Positions 53,566-63,581 are shown, counted from the stretch's first letter. The stretch: 64,000 nt of DNA from Algibacter sp. L1A34 (GCF_009796805.1 NZ_CP047029.1:2242501-2306500), one strand, 5' to 3'. Notes: generated from the letters alone by a model not told the origin. Program-made: numbers and translations.

Positions 53566-54570
53566 TTAATCAAGTTTTAAACGTTCTTCGCGATTGGCAA
53601 TTTCCCAAGCGGTATAAAATATAAGTCTAGCACGAGTCTCTAATAAATCATATCTAATTTTATCTGGCGTATCGCTAGGTTTATGGTAATCGGCATGCGT
53701 ACCGTTAAAATAAAATATTACAGGAATATTGTTTTTAGCAAAGTTGTAATGATCCGATCTGTAATAGAAGCGGTTCGGGTCGTTTTCGTCGTTATAAGTA
53801 TAATCGAAATCTAATTTTGTATATTCTTTATTTACAGCTTCAGAGATATCGTGCAATTCTTTACTCAATTTGTCTGCTCCAATTAAATAGAGGTAGTTCT
53901 CGTTGTTTTCATGCTTTGGATCTACACGACCAATCATATCAATATTTAAATCGGCTACAGTGTTCGCTAATGGGAAAACAGGATCTTCGTCGGCATAATA
54001 ACGAGAGCCGTAAAGTCCAATTTCTTCACCAGTAACGTGTAAAAATAAAATAGAACGTTTTGGTCCAAAACCTTTATCGGCAGCTTGCTTAAATGCTTCA
54101 GCAATTTCCATGACAGCAACAGTTCCAGAACCATCATCATCGGCACCATTGTTAATCTCACCACTTCCAGAAATACCAATGTGATCTAGATGCGCCGAAA
54201 TAATAACAATTTCATCTGGCTTTTCAGAACCTTTAATGTAGGCTAAAACGTTTTCCGAAGCTTTAATACCATCTTTAAAGAAGGAAGCCGGGATTTCTTG
54301 AAAGTAATCACCACCTGCAATTGGCGAAGGAATACCATTAGCAATGTAACCTTGCTTAATAAACTCAATCGCTTTTTTTTGCCCAGGTTCGCCAGTTTTT
54401 CTACCTTCAAACTCATCCGAGGCATAAGTATAAAGCATCTCTTTTAATTCGTCAGCAGTTATTGTTTTTGCAAAAGTTTCAGCATTAACAGCTGTTTTAG
54501 ATTTGTTTTGAGAGCTACTACAAGCTATTAGTGAGAATGCCACTAAACATAGCGGAAGTAATTTTTTCAT
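53566..54570 (-). CDS. M28 family metallopeptidase lipoprotein
   Basis: A 334-residue secreted zinc aminopeptidase. Signal peptide MKKLLPLCLVAFSLIAC with C17 as the lipidated cysteine (lipobox LIAC). The catalytic domain shows the M28 zinc ligands in order: SAHLDHIG (His, Asp), NNGADDDGSG (bridging Asp), HVTGEEIGLYGS (catalytic Glu-Glu), and the final histidine in THADYHKPSDT. The protein should be on the cell surface or in the periplasm and hydrolyse peptides from the N-terminus. Next to a UPF0158 gene without obvious functional link. Confidence 0.93.
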   Translation of the reverse strand: MKKLLPLCLVAFSLIACSSSQNKSKTAVNAETFAKTITADELKEMLYTYASDEFEGRKTGEPGQKKAIEFIKQGYIANGIPSPIAGGDYFQEIPASFFKDGIKASENVLAYIKGSEKPDEIVIISAHLDHIGISGSGEINNGADDDGSGTVAVMEIAEAFKQAADKGFGPKRSILFLHVTGEEIGLYGSRYYADEDPVFPLANTVADLNIDMIGRVDPKHENNENYLYLIGADKLSKELHDISEAVNKEYTKLDFDYTYNDENDPNRFYYRSDHYNFAKNNIPVIFYFNGTHADYHKPSDTPDKIRYDLLETRARLIFYTAWEIANREERLKLD

Positions 54571-54710
54571 AAAAAAGAGGTTTTAACCGCTAAGATATTA
54601 CAAAATTAAAAATCCACATAGTTCATGCTAAATAATTTAGCATAAAGCCGTTAATATAGTTTTGTTTAAAATAAGGTAGAATATTCCCGTTCTAGAAGGA
54701 GAATTACTTT

Positions 54711-55220
54711 TTAAAATTCGATATCTTCTAAGTCAGACTCGTCTATTTCAATATCTTCTTCAAGAATCTCTAAGTCTGGTTCGCTAATTTCTAGTTGCTC
54801 TGTTTTAATGTCTAATTGAGAATCTTCAATTTCTAATGCATCAATTCCCAATTCCGACTCATCGAATTCCAATTCAGCATCATCAAATTCTAAATCCTCA
54901 ATTTCTAGGTCTTCCAAATCGTCCATGGCCTCTTCTTCAGATTCAATTTCTTTAGCATCTATAACTTCTGTACTTGCTACTTCCGTGGCTGTAAAAACAG
55001 ATTTATAGGTTACAATAGCCAAAGCAGCAATAGTTAATAAAAACGAAAACTGAATAATTTTTTTAACTTCGCCCGATTTTTTAGATAAGTAAAAAGCAAT
55101 TAATCCAAAAATAAGTGCTGCTACAGCGGGAATAATAGCTAAGTTAGAAATAGGTAATACCGAAAAAATGATAGCAAAAACCGACGCTATTATGGCAAGT
55201 ATGGTGAAAATTTTTTTCAT
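54711..55220 (-). CDS. Membrane protein with acidic repetitive C-terminal tail
   Basis: A 169-residue protein of no recognised family. Three hydrophobic segments fill residues 3-80 (LAIIASVFAIIFSVLP, LAIIPAVAALIFGLIAFYLS, SFLLTIAALAIVTYKSVF). The tail from about 88 to the end is nearly all acidic and aliphatic with a seven-residue rhythm (DLEDLEIEDLEFDD, ESELGIDALEIEDSQLDI), almost without lysine. It may bind cations or proteins. It is followed after a 140-base gap by the M28 gene and preceded by a DUF3108 gene. Confidence 0.6.
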   Translation of the reverse strand: MKKIFTILAIIASVFAIIFSVLPISNLAIIPAVAALIFGLIAFYLSKKSGEVKKIIQFSFLLTIAALAIVTYKSVFTATEVASTEVIDAKEIESEEEAMDDLEDLEIEDLEFDDAELEFDESELGIDALEIEDSQLDIKTEQLEISEPDLEILEEDIEIDESDLEDIEF

Positions 55221-55277
55221 GAGTCTGTAATTTTAATGTTTCTAGTAATCAAAAAAGCAAGCTATTAAAAAATAGGT

Positions 55278-56042
55278 TTAGTTTCTTAAACCCGAAGCCG
55301 ATTTTATTTTTAGCTCTCCATTTCCAACAGGAATTTTAAATTTACCATAAACCGGAATTTTGTTTTCGTCTGCAGTTAACCATAAAAAGTTACTCGATCC
55401 TTGTAAACCACTAGCGCTACCCGCACCAATAGATAATTTATAACATTCTTTACTACCAATAGCAGTCGAGATTGTTTCTTTACCCATATAAGTAATCTTA
55501 CCGTTAAATTCTTTTCTATCAAAAACAATATTTAAGCTTTTGCTGCTACCTTTACTCATGCTATCATAATCAAACAACCTGATGTAGTATAAAGCCGAAA
55601 CAATATCTTTAGTCCCTTTACTAATCGAAACCGTTTTGTTTTCTACGTAATTATTTTTCTTTGTTTGTACCGTTTTAACCGTACTTGTCTTGTGGCTAAA
55701 CGTATATTTCATGGCTTTATAATAACCGCCTTCGTTAATATCACGTTTATATAAATAAGGTGTTAACGTTTTTGGGCTCACATAGCTCTCGTATAAATCT
55801 CTGATTTTAAAAAAGTTATCCCATTTGCTGTAGGTTAAAGCAGTAATTTTTAAGCGCATTAATGTCGCTTTAGATGTGTTTACTTTAGAGGTTTGCATGG
55901 TAACCTGAGCAATATCGTTTAAAATGCCCGACATGTTGTAAGATGCCGTATAAACTAATTTTTCATCAGTAGAAATCGCATTATTCTGTGCCTGTAAAGC
56001 AACCGAAAAAAATAAAGCTATAAGTAAGGTAAAACGCATCAT
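55278..56042 (-). CDS. DUF3108 family secreted protein
   Basis: A 254-residue protein with signal peptide MMRFTLLIALFFSVALQAQ, followed by beta-strand-rich DUF3108 sequence (LVYTASYNMSGILNDIAQVTMQTSKV, ITALTYSKWDNFFKIRDLYESYVSPKTLTP, AIGSKECYKLSIGAG). The family is periplasmic and of unknown function. The ATG at 56042 is chosen because the signal peptide begins there; an ATG at 56075 adds 11 basic residues. A -7-like element at 56092-56099 gives a normal leader with the 56042 start. Confidence 0.8.
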   Translation of the reverse strand: MMRFTLLIALFFSVALQAQNNAISTDEKLVYTASYNMSGILNDIAQVTMQTSKVNTSKATLMRLKITALTYSKWDNFFKIRDLYESYVSPKTLTPYLYKRDINEGGYYKAMKYTFSHKTSTVKTVQTKKNNYVENKTVSISKGTKDIVSALYYIRLFDYDSMSKGSSKSLNIVFDRKEFNGKITYMGKETISTAIGSKECYKLSIGAGSASGLQGSSNFLWLTADENKIPVYGKFKIPVGNGELKIKSASGLRN

Positions 56043-56091
56043 ATGTGTTTTTGTTTTTATGTTATAACGTCGCATAAATCATTTATTGTGC

Positions 56092-56099
56092 CAAAAATA
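56092..56099 (-). promoter_or_regulatory. Possible -7 element for the DUF3108 gene
   Basis: Minus-strand TATTTTTG fits TAnnTTTG. Start near 56087 leaves about 45 bases before the preferred ATG at 56042. The -33 element is not clear. Confidence 0.35.
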
Positions 56100-56211
56100 C
56101 AACAAGCAAAATATTATTGGGCATTTAATTTATAAATAATTAAGCACTATGTCTGTAACAAATTAAACACTTAAGCGTCATATAAGTACATCAATCAAAA
56201 CACACAAAACC

Positions 56212-56550
56212 ATGAGAAAAGATAATCAATTATTAGTCATCACCCATTTAAGTCAATTAATATGTTTAGTAACAGGCTTTGGTAGCTTATTACTCCCATT
56301 AATACTATGGCTCACAAACAAAGAGAAAGTAGAGCAAATGGATACCCAGGGAAAAAACATAATCAACTTTCAGCTCAGTCTAATCATCTGGTGCATAATA
56401 TGTGTACCCTTTATATTGTTGTTTGGATTAGGCTTATTAGGCTTCGTTGCATTAGGAGTTATTTCAATCATTTTACCCATTGTAAACGCTATAAAAGCAA
56501 GCCGTGGAGAAAACCCAACATACCCATTAACATTTAATATTATCTCTTAA
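56212..56550 (+). CDS. DUF4870 family membrane protein
   Basis: A 112-residue protein with three transmembrane segments (ICLVTGFGSLLLPLILWL, IIWCIICVPFILLFGLGLLG, and ALGVISIILPIV) and the family motif GKNIINFQLSLIIW. DUF4870 proteins are small bacterial membrane proteins without known function. It is divergent from the DUF3108 gene with 136 bases between starts and is followed by its own terminator. Confidence 0.85.
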   Translation: MRKDNQLLVITHLSQLICLVTGFGSLLLPLILWLTNKEKVEQMDTQGKNIINFQLSLIIWCIICVPFILLFGLGLLGFVALGVISIILPIVNAIKASRGENPTYPLTFNIIS

Positions 56551-56582
56551 TTTTATTGGTTAATATAATTCGAGATAGTCAA

Positions 56583-56612
56583 AACGTTCACTTTTTAGTG
56601 GGCGTTTTTTTT
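56583..56612 (+). terminator. Rho-independent terminator after DUF4870
   Basis: AACGTTCACT and AGTGGGCGTT pair with two G-U wobbles around a TTTT loop, followed by eight T. Confidence 0.65.
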
Positions 56613-56617
56613 GTTTT

Positions 56618-56715
56618 GGGCGTTACCCTATCGGGTCAGGCTTTACGTTACAAGTCCTCGCGCCCCGATTTCATCAGGGGCGCTGTGGGCTTTTCTCTGC
56701 AATCCTTAACGCGGG
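56618..56715. repeat. GC-rich intergenic element, probable dispersed repeat
   Basis: A GC-rich block in AT-rich surroundings. Its ends are an inverted pair GCGTTA (56620-56625) and TAACGC (56707-56712), and inside is a strong hairpin GCGCCCC/GGGGCGC (56660-56666, 56677-56683). The sequence family GGGCGTTACCC...ATCCTTAACGC is one I associate with scattered intergenic repeats in Flavobacteriia. Origin (REP-like or mobile) is open. Confidence 0.6.
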
Positions 56716-57260
56716 CGTATGGTTAAGGTGTTTTATTTAAATAAATGAATAGGTTTAAAATTTCAGGTTCGTTGTTTTCTTTTTAATACAATTTCAAATT
56801 ATCACAAATCTATTTGGATCATCAATAAAAGCAAGAGGTGTTAAAGTTTTATAATCTATTATTCTTCATTTAAAATATGTTGTAAATTTCAACCAAAATT
56901 CAATTTCGAAAGGAATAGTATAACCTAAACATAAAATTTTAACATAATTTTAATAAGGGGATTTGCCTATTTTTTGGTCTATATAGAATGAAAGTCATTT
57001 AGTAAAGCTCTCACGATAGATCTAAAAAGCATACGTCTTAAGCTAAATTTTGTTTAAATATAATTAAGAGTTACACTACAGTTAATTAGCAAAAGGCACT
57101 GGTTTTATAAGGGGTTGTGTAGCATAATTCTTTTTTATTTTATAATTAAAAGCGTTTTTTTGCAGTTTAAAACACGAGCGTAGCAAACCGAAATAAATGT
57201 TTAATATTGGGGCTTTTTTGAAAGAAATATAAAAACTAGAGACTATTAGATAATTAATAA

Positions 57261-57268
57261 TAAATTTG
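57261..57268 (+). promoter_or_regulatory. Possible -7 element directly before the dsbD-like gene
   Basis: TAAATTTG fits TAnnTTTG and ends four bases before the ATG at 57273. A GAGG overlaps the spacing and could instead serve as a Shine-Dalgarno sequence. No -33 partner was found. Confidence 0.3.
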
Positions 57269-57272
57269 AGGA

Positions 57273-59231
57273 ATGAAGAAAGTAATTTTATTTTTAGCAC
57301 TAATATCCGTTTTGGTTGGGCAAGCACAGGTTCTAGACCCGGTGAAATGGACAACTTCTGTTAAAAAATTATCGGATACCGAATATCAATTAATTTCCAA
57401 AGCAACAATAGACTCTGGATGGCATTTATATTCTCAAGACGTACCTCAAGATGGTCCAATTCCAACAACGTTTACTTATGATGATAGTGAAGGTCAATTC
57501 AAAATTGTTGGAAACACATCAGAAGAAGAAGGACACACCATTGACGATCCTGTTTTTGAAATGGAAATTAAATTCTTTGAAAAATCGGCCACTTTCAAGC
57601 AAAAAGTAACCGTTACAGAAGGTGTTTCAACAATAAATGCTTTTGTCGAGTTTATGGTTTGCGACGATTCGCGTTGTTTACCACCAACCGAAGTAGATTT
57701 AACTTTTAAAATATCAGAAGATAACGCAGCAGCAATAACAGCAGAAAAAGTCCAGGATAATGCTATAAAATCTACCGAGTCAAGTTCTAAAAAAGGACTT
57801 TGGGGTATCTTTTTTATCGCTTTTTTATCTGGTTTTGCAGCTTTATTAACGCCATGTGTTTTCCCAATGATCCCGATGACGGTGAGTTTCTTTACCAAAC
57901 AAAGTAAAAACAAAGCGGTTGGTATTAAAAACGCTATTATTTATGGTATTTGTATTATCGTAATTTATGTTTTATTAGGAACGGCAGTAACCGGAATATT
58001 TGGTGCCGATGCTTTAAATGCACTAGCAACCAACGTATGGTTCAATATTATATTTTTCATATTATTAGTTGTATTTGCAACTTCGTTTTTAGGAGCTTTC
58101 GAAATTATGTTACCAAATTCTTGGGCTAATAAAGTAGATTCTCAAGCCGATCGTGGTGGATTAATCGGTATCTTTTTTATGGCGCTAGCTTTGGCTATAG
58201 TCTCTTTTTCTTGTACTGGCCCAATTGTAGGGACATTGTTAGTAGAATCCGCATCTAAAGGAGGTTTAGCACCAATAGTAGGTATGTTTGGTTTTTCATT
58301 AGCGATTGCTTTACCTTTTGCTTTATTTGCAGCATTTCCGGGTTGGTTAAATTCTTTACCAAAATCGGGAGGATGGTTAAATACGGTAAAAGTAGTTCTA
58401 GGCTTTTTAGAATTAGCTTTAGCTTTTAAATTTTTATCGCAAGCCGATTTAGTTTTACAAGGTCATTTGCTAGAACGAGAGGTCTTTATCGCGATTTGGA
58501 TTGCTATTTTTGGAACATTAGCCTTATATCTTTTCGGGAAAATTCAATTACCTCACGATTCGCCATTACCTCATATTTCGGTAGGTAGATTAAGTTTAGG
58601 TTTAGTAGTTTTAACATTCACTATTTATATGATTCCTGGACTTTGGGGTGCACCATTAAATTTAATAAGCGCTTTCCCGCCACCACAAGATTATAGCGAG
58701 TCGCCTTATGGTGTTGGATTCACAAAACTAGGAGAAGGCTCAGGTTCTTTAGATGCTCATGCCGATATACCAGATGGAGCTCATTTATTAGCACCACATG
58801 ATATTTTAGCTTTTAATGATTACGATAAAGGTTTGGCTTACGCTAAAAAAATAGGAAAGCCAGTTATGGTCGATTTTACAGGTTGGGCTTGTGTGAACTG
58901 TCGAAAAATGGAACAAAATGTTTGGCCAAAGCCAGAGGTTTTAAGGATTTTAAAAAATGATGTGGTTTTAATATCCTTGTATGTGGATGATAAACGCCCA
59001 CTTGAGGCTGGAGAGGTTGTAGATTCAAAATTAAAGCCAGGTAAAAAATTAAAATATATTGGTCAGAAATGGAGTGAACTTCAAACTATAAAATACAAAG
59101 CCAATACGCAACCATTTTATGTGCTAATGGATCATAACGAAGAGAATTTATTAGATCCAGTAAGTTATACACCAGATGTAGAAGAGTATCACAATTGGTT
59201 AGAAACAGGAATTTCAAAATTTAAAAAATAA
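57273..59231 (+). CDS. dsbD: DsbD-like thiol:disulfide interchange protein
   Basis: A 652-residue inner-membrane protein that passes electrons from cytoplasmic thioredoxin to periplasmic partners. After a signal peptide ([19 protein letters not shown]), the N-terminal periplasmic domain (about 25-155) has [10 protein letters not shown] as its cysteine pair. The central eight-helix domain (about 175-450) has TPCVFPMIP and [11 protein letters not shown] with the two membrane cysteines. The C-terminal thioredoxin-fold domain carries CVNC (540-543, [13 protein letters not shown]). Domain order and length match DsbD. It is followed after 3 bases by a TlpA-like gene that is a probable partner. Confidence 0.93.
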   Translation: MKKVILFLALISVLVGQAQVLDPVKWTTSVKKLSDTEYQLISKATIDSGWHLYSQDVPQDGPIPTTFTYDDSEGQFKIVGNTSEEEGHTIDDPVFEMEIKFFEKSATFKQKVTVTEGVSTINAFVEFMVCDDSRCLPPTEVDLTFKISEDNAAAITAEKVQDNAIKSTESSSKKGLWGIFFIAFLSGFAALLTPCVFPMIPMTVSFFTKQSKNKAVGIKNAIIYGICIIVIYVLLGTAVTGIFGADALNALATNVWFNIIFFILLVVFATSFLGAFEIMLPNSWANKVDSQADRGGLIGIFFMALALAIVSFSCTGPIVGTLLVESASKGGLAPIVGMFGFSLAIALPFALFAAFPGWLNSLPKSGGWLNTVKVVLGFLELALAFKFLSQADLVLQGHLLEREVFIAIWIAIFGTLALYLFGKIQLPHDSPLPHISVGRLSLGLVVLTFTIYMIPGLWGAPLNLISAFPPPQDYSESPYGVGFTKLGEGSGSLDAHADIPDGAHLLAPHDILAFNDYDKGLAYAKKIGKPVMVDFTGWACVNCRKMEQNVWPKPEVLRILKNDVVLISLYVDDKRPLEAGEVVDSKLKPGKKLKYIGQKWSELQTIKYKANTQPFYVLMDHNEENLLDPVSYTPDVEEYHNWLETGISKFKK

Positions 59232-59234
59232 CAG

Positions 59235-60236
59235 ATGAAGCATTTTATTTATTTATTATTGGTAGGATTAGTATTTACAGCGTGTAAAGAAGAAGCACCA
59301 AAAGATTATGTTACGTTTTCGGGAACGATTACAAATCAGAATTCCGATTCTCTATTTGTAAGAAGCAGGACAGTTTCAAAAGTAATAAAGGTTAAACCTG
59401 ATGGAACATTTTCGGATACTTTAAAAGTAGAACCAGGTGTTTTTCTAATGTATGATGGTGCAGAGCAAGCTCGTCTATATTTAAAAAACGGATACGATTT
59501 AAAGATGAAGCTAGATACTAAATCTTTCGATGAAACAATAGCTTTTGAAGGTACAGGAGCCGAGGCTAGTAATTATTTAGCAAAAAAGGCTTTGTTAATG
59601 GAAGAGGTTTTCGATATAGAAACACTATTTGAATTAGATCAAGCTGCTTTTAATGAAGAAGTGAAAAAGAGTAATAAAACATTTAAAGATTTACTTGATA
59701 ATGCTGGCGATTTAGATTCTTTATTTATTGTAAGCGAAGAAAAAGAAGCGGTTGGGTTACAAAATCAGCTCCAGGAAATGTACGCACAAAAACAGCAATC
59801 CTCTGCTCTTAACGGAACGGAATCTCCTAAATTTGTGGATTACGAAAATTATAATGGTGGAAATACATCTTTAGACGATTTAAAAGGAAAGTATGTTTAT
59901 ATTGATGTTTGGGCTACTTGGTGCGGACCATGTTTGGCAGAAATACCATCTCTAAAAGCTGTTGAAAAAGAATATCACGGTAAAAATATTCAGTTTGTAA
60001 GTATTTCGGTAGACGATCAGAACGCGCATGCTAAATGGCGTACTATGATTGAAGAAAAAGAATTAGGAGGCGTACAATTGTTTGCTAAAGAAGATCGCTC
60101 TTTTGTTACAGCTTATAATGTAACTGGTATTCCAAGATTTATTCTAATCGATCCAGAAGGTAATATTGTAAAAGCAGATGCGCCAAGACCATCTAGCCCA
60201 CAATTAAAGACCTTACTAGAATCTTTGGCTATATAA
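59235..60236 (+). CDS. TlpA-like thioredoxin-fold lipoprotein
   Basis: A 333-residue lipoprotein. Signal peptide MKHFIYLLLVGLVFTAC (lipobox FTAC, C17). An N-terminal DUF4369-like domain (about 25-180) is followed by an AhpC/TSA-Redoxin fold with CGPC (230-233, DVWATWCGPCLAEIP) and cis-proline in GIPRF. Such proteins reduce periplasmic disulfides and would be recharged by the DsbD-like protein encoded just upstream. The starts are 3 bases apart from the upstream stop, so they are co-translated. Confidence 0.9.
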   Translation: MKHFIYLLLVGLVFTACKEEAPKDYVTFSGTITNQNSDSLFVRSRTVSKVIKVKPDGTFSDTLKVEPGVFLMYDGAEQARLYLKNGYDLKMKLDTKSFDETIAFEGTGAEASNYLAKKALLMEEVFDIETLFELDQAAFNEEVKKSNKTFKDLLDNAGDLDSLFIVSEEKEAVGLQNQLQEMYAQKQQSSALNGTESPKFVDYENYNGGNTSLDDLKGKYVYIDVWATWCGPCLAEIPSLKAVEKEYHGKNIQFVSISVDDQNAHAKWRTMIEEKELGGVQLFAKEDRSFVTAYNVTGIPRFILIDPEGNIVKADAPRPSSPQLKTLLESLAI

Positions 60237-60288
60237 ACTTTTGAAGTTTAAAAAAAAATCAATGTAAATCATTTTTAAATTCTCAATA

Positions 60289-61791
60289 ATGGATGTCTTA
60301 AAAAGTATTTTTAAATCTAAGGATGAAAGTAATAACTTGGAACATTATTTTGAGCAGTTTAGAAATAATGTTGTAGGTGTCGATCTTTATTTTGAGTCGC
60401 CATATGGTAAGAAAAAGATAATTTATGCCGATTGGACAGCAAGCGGACGTTTATATCGCCCAATTGAAGATAAACTTTTAAAGGATATAGGTCCTTATGT
60501 GGCTAATACACATACAGAAACTTCCATAACTGGTAGCGTGATGACGCATGCGTATCACAAGGCTAGAGCAATTATAAAGGAGCATGTTAATGCCTCTAAA
60601 GATGATGTTTTAATCACGGTTGGTACGGGGATGACAGGTGCTATCAATAAGTTTCAGCGTATTTTGGGTATCAAATTGAATGAAAATTTAAAAGATAGCA
60701 CAGAGGTTCCAGATGAAAAACGACCAATAATTTTTGTGTCGCACATGGAGCATCATTCCAATCAAACATCATGGTTAGAAACTATTGCATGCGTAAAAGT
60801 GATTCCATCTAATGCCAATGGATTACCCTGTTTAGAGGGGTTAAAGAAATTATTGGTGGAGTACAATCATGTTCCCGTAAAAATTGCCGCTATTACTGGT
60901 TGTTCTAACGTAACAGGAATCCGAACACCATATTATGATGTTGCTAAAATCATGCACCAAAATAATGGTTTATGTTTTGTTGATTTTGCATGTTCGGCAC
61001 CTTATGTGCATATTGATATGCACCCCGAAGATGAAGAACAATATTTGGATGCTATTACCTTTTCTCCTCATAAATTTTTAGGAGGCCCAGGAACTTCAGG
61101 CGTGTTAGTTTTTAATAAAAAATTATATAAAAATTTAGTGCCAGATAATCCTGGTGGAGGTACAGTGAGTTATACCAATCCATGGGGCGATCACGATTAT
61201 ATAGATGATATTGAAACTCGTGAAGACGGCGGAACGCCCGGTTTTTTGCAAACTATAAAAATTGCTTTTTCTATTCAGTTGAAAGAAAAAATGGGTATTC
61301 AGAATCTTTTAGATAGGGAGCATGAACTTAACTCTATAATTTTCGATAAACTTCGAGCCATTGAAAATCTTAAAATTTTAGCACCAGAGCATACAGATAG
61401 GTTAGGAGTGTTTTCATTTTATATTGAAAAAGCTCATTATAATTTAGTTGTGAAACTTTTAAACGATCGTTTTGGTGTGCAAACTAGAGGTGGTTGTTCT
61501 TGCGCTGGTACTTATGGACATTATTTATTAAATGTTGATGAGAATACTTCTAAATCGATTGAAGTAAAGATACTTGAAGGTTGTTTAATAGAGCGTCCGG
61601 GGTGGATTAGAATGTCTATTCATCCAACTTTTACAAATGCTGAGGTTGAGTTTATTTGCGAGGCTATAAGTCAAGTTGCCAAAAATCACGAGGCTTGGGG
61701 AAAAGAGTACGAGTATAACGCCATTAAAAATGAATTTATACATAACGAAAAACCAAATACTGAAAAAAATATTATGAAAAATTGGTTTTAG
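60289..61791 (+). CDS. Class V aminotransferase (cysteine-desulfurase-like)
   Basis: A 500-residue PLP enzyme, longer than SufS (about 410). PLP lysine K262 lies in SPHKFLGGPG; VSHMEHHSNQTSW and CFVDFACSAPYVHIDM bind the cofactor. A GGCSCAG segment (about 402-408) gives two cysteines near the desulfurase active-site loop. This subfamily has no SufE-dependent role that I can assign; it could be a cysteine desulfurase or selenocysteine lyase, or a different decarboxylating or eliminating enzyme. It follows the tlpA-like gene after 52 bases and ends at a bidirectional terminator. Confidence 0.8.
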   Translation: MDVLKSIFKSKDESNNLEHYFEQFRNNVVGVDLYFESPYGKKKIIYADWTASGRLYRPIEDKLLKDIGPYVANTHTETSITGSVMTHAYHKARAIIKEHVNASKDDVLITVGTGMTGAINKFQRILGIKLNENLKDSTEVPDEKRPIIFVSHMEHHSNQTSWLETIACVKVIPSNANGLPCLEGLKKLLVEYNHVPVKIAAITGCSNVTGIRTPYYDVAKIMHQNNGLCFVDFACSAPYVHIDMHPEDEEQYLDAITFSPHKFLGGPGTSGVLVFNKKLYKNLVPDNPGGGTVSYTNPWGDHDYIDDIETREDGGTPGFLQTIKIAFSIQLKEKMGIQNLLDREHELNSIIFDKLRAIENLKILAPEHTDRLGVFSFYIEKAHYNLVVKLLNDRFGVQTRGGCSCAGTYGHYLLNVDENTSKSIEVKILEGCLIERPGWIRMSIHPTFTNAEVEFICEAISQVAKNHEAWGKEYEYNAIKNEFIHNEKPNTEKNIMKNWF

Positions 61792-61816
61792 ATAATCAGT
61801 AAATATTTAGAATTAT

Positions 61817-61857
61817 ATAAAAAGCACCGTTAATTTAGATATTAACGGTGCTTTTTT
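61817..61857. terminator. Bidirectional terminator between class V aminotransferase and sialate O-acetylesterase-like gene
   Basis: AAAGCACCGTTAAT (61821-61834) and ATTAACGGTGCTTT (61841-61854) form a perfect 14-bp stem with a TTAGAT loop; T runs on both strands. Confidence 0.88.
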
Positions 61858-61877
61858 ATCTAAATCTAGATTTACCC

Positions 61878-63395
61878 TTAAAAATCCGTTCGAAAAGGAT
61901 AAGCAGGTAATTCAGCATTATTCACTAAATTAACATCTGGTTTTCCTGCGAAAGCGTAACGAATGTATAGAGGTTTTTTTATTGATTTATTTTGAAGGAC
62001 TACTGTTTCTTCAATAATTTCAGCTTCGGCCATTTGCCAGTTTAAAGATTTATCGGCAATCCAAAACCCTGAAGGTGCTTTTCTGTTATTCGTTTTTAAG
62101 CCTATATTATTTTTAAAATGAACAATTAAAGTATTGTTTTCGATGTCTACTTTATCAAAAATAGGGCCTTCGGCAACTACGTTTTGGTTTAGTGTGTATT
62201 TAGCAGCTAAAAGAGCCAAACGTTGTCCTAAGGGGAATTTATCTGTTGGGTGAATATTAGTTTCACTACCTAAATCTATAGTGTTTGCAACGCTGGTGTT
62301 TGGTAATTCTAAAGCTTTTAATTGCGATTCGCGCATCCATGCCCAAGATTCTTCGGTTGGATTTTTAGAATCGATATTTGGGGTGGTATGAGTGCCTTTT
62401 CCGTAGCCAGGAAGCATAACGATAGAGAAGTACATGTTTTTATTTTGCCATTCTTGGCGGTAACGTTCAATCCATAATTTTAAAACGTCTCCATATTCTT
62501 TTATTCCAACCACTCTATGGAACCAGTTGGCTTCGGTAACTTCAGGAACACCCGTAAGATAACGGGCGTTGCGCTCTCCTTGATACCATACAAGTCCACG
62601 GCAGGCGTAAGGTGCAAGTGGTTTCATCATGGCATTATATACTACATTTGGTTGACGTCTCATAAAAATATCTTCTTTATTATTCCAACCGTTGGGTGTA
62701 TTTATAGCTTTTTCAAGTCGGTTACGAGTTGCCGTATCTTTATCAAAATCGTCCATTATGCTTTTAAAATAAGGTAAGTCGTTTTCCATATCTCGTGGCA
62801 TCCAAGCTTCGATTGAAGAACTTCCCCAAGATGATAAAATAATTCCGACAGGGACATCTCCAATATTTTCTAAGAAGAATGCAAAATCAAAAGCTACAGC
62901 GCTGCTCGGGTTGGTCTCTGTCCAAGTTCCTGATGCTTGTTCTGCTTCTTTTAAGGAAACTTGTCTTTTTACTTCAAAAGTTCTAATGTTTTTAGCAAAA
63001 GGAATAAGTGATTTAATTTCAGGAACATTATTTACGGAGAATTGCATGTTAGATTGTCCAGAGCAAATCCAAACTTCACCAACTAATACATTAGAAATTT
63101 TAATTTTACTACTTCCCGAAATTATCATGTCTCGACCAATTTTAGAAGCTTTTAATGGTGCTAGTTTTATAGACCATTTCCCGTTTCTATTTGTAGTAGT
63201 AGATACTTTTTGTTTACCAAATACTACCTTTATTTTTTGATTTGGTTTTGCTGTTCCCCAAACAGGAACCGGCATGTTTTGTTGTAAAACCATACCGTTG
63301 CAGAATAAATTATTTGGTTTTAATTCTTGAGCAAACCCAAAAGTTGAAATAAATATTAAAAGGATTAGGGAAGGGATTAAGAGACTTTTTTTCAT
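61878..63395 (-). CDS. Sialate O-acetylesterase-like SGNH hydrolase, secreted
   Basis: A 505-residue secreted protein. Signal peptide MKKSLLIPSLILLIFISTFGFAQ. It has the Ser nucleophile S115 in CSGQSNM (GQSNM is the family signature), a beta-sandwich inserted from about 40, and the D-x-x-H pair in ETNIHPTDK. The family (DUF303/SASA) removes acetyl groups from sialic acid or from plant glycans such as xylan; in Bacteroidota most act on dietary or algal polysaccharides. No sialidase or PUL genes are adjacent, so its target is unclear. Confidence 0.88.
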   Translation of the reverse strand: MKKSLLIPSLILLIFISTFGFAQELKPNNLFCNGMVLQQNMPVPVWGTAKPNQKIKVVFGKQKVSTTTNRNGKWSIKLAPLKASKIGRDMIISGSSKIKISNVLVGEVWICSGQSNMQFSVNNVPEIKSLIPFAKNIRTFEVKRQVSLKEAEQASGTWTETNPSSAVAFDFAFFLENIGDVPVGIILSSWGSSSIEAWMPRDMENDLPYFKSIMDDFDKDTATRNRLEKAINTPNGWNNKEDIFMRRQPNVVYNAMMKPLAPYACRGLVWYQGERNARYLTGVPEVTEANWFHRVVGIKEYGDVLKLWIERYRQEWQNKNMYFSIVMLPGYGKGTHTTPNIDSKNPTEESWAWMRESQLKALELPNTSVANTIDLGSETNIHPTDKFPLGQRLALLAAKYTLNQNVVAEGPIFDKVDIENNTLIVHFKNNIGLKTNNRKAPSGFWIADKSLNWQMAEAEIIEETVVLQNKSIKKPLYIRYAFAGKPDVNLVNNAELPAYPFRTDF

Positions 63396-63581
63396 TTTAG
63401 TGTTAAGAATTTTTCTGTTATGTGTGTTCCAATTCTATTTCGGATTATAATAAGTGTTTTTGTATATTAAATCTATTCAATTAGAGAAAATGTAATGAAC
63501 GAGATAAGAAATCCAATCTTTTTTTAGTAGGCTTGAATTATAATCTCTTTTCTGTTAAATAAAACAAATTAGAAGTTTAGT

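Larger units (their letters stand above)
56551..57272. other. 722-base region with terminator, repeat element and dsbD-like promoter
   Basis: It holds the DUF4870 terminator (56583-56612), a GC-rich repeat-like element (56618-56715), and a -7-like element directly before the next gene. The remaining 550 bases are AT-rich with no gene; a 90-codon minus-strand frame (57082-57354) overlaps the dsbD-like start and lacks support. Confidence 0.5.

Noticed and set aside
56043-56075. Longer start of the DUF3108 protein
   Set aside because: It places 11 basic residues before a clear signal peptide starting at ATG 56042.
57082-57354. 90-codon frame on the minus strand over the dsbD-like start
   Set aside because: It overlaps the dsbD-like gene, has no family resemblance, and has low-complexity AT-driven composition.
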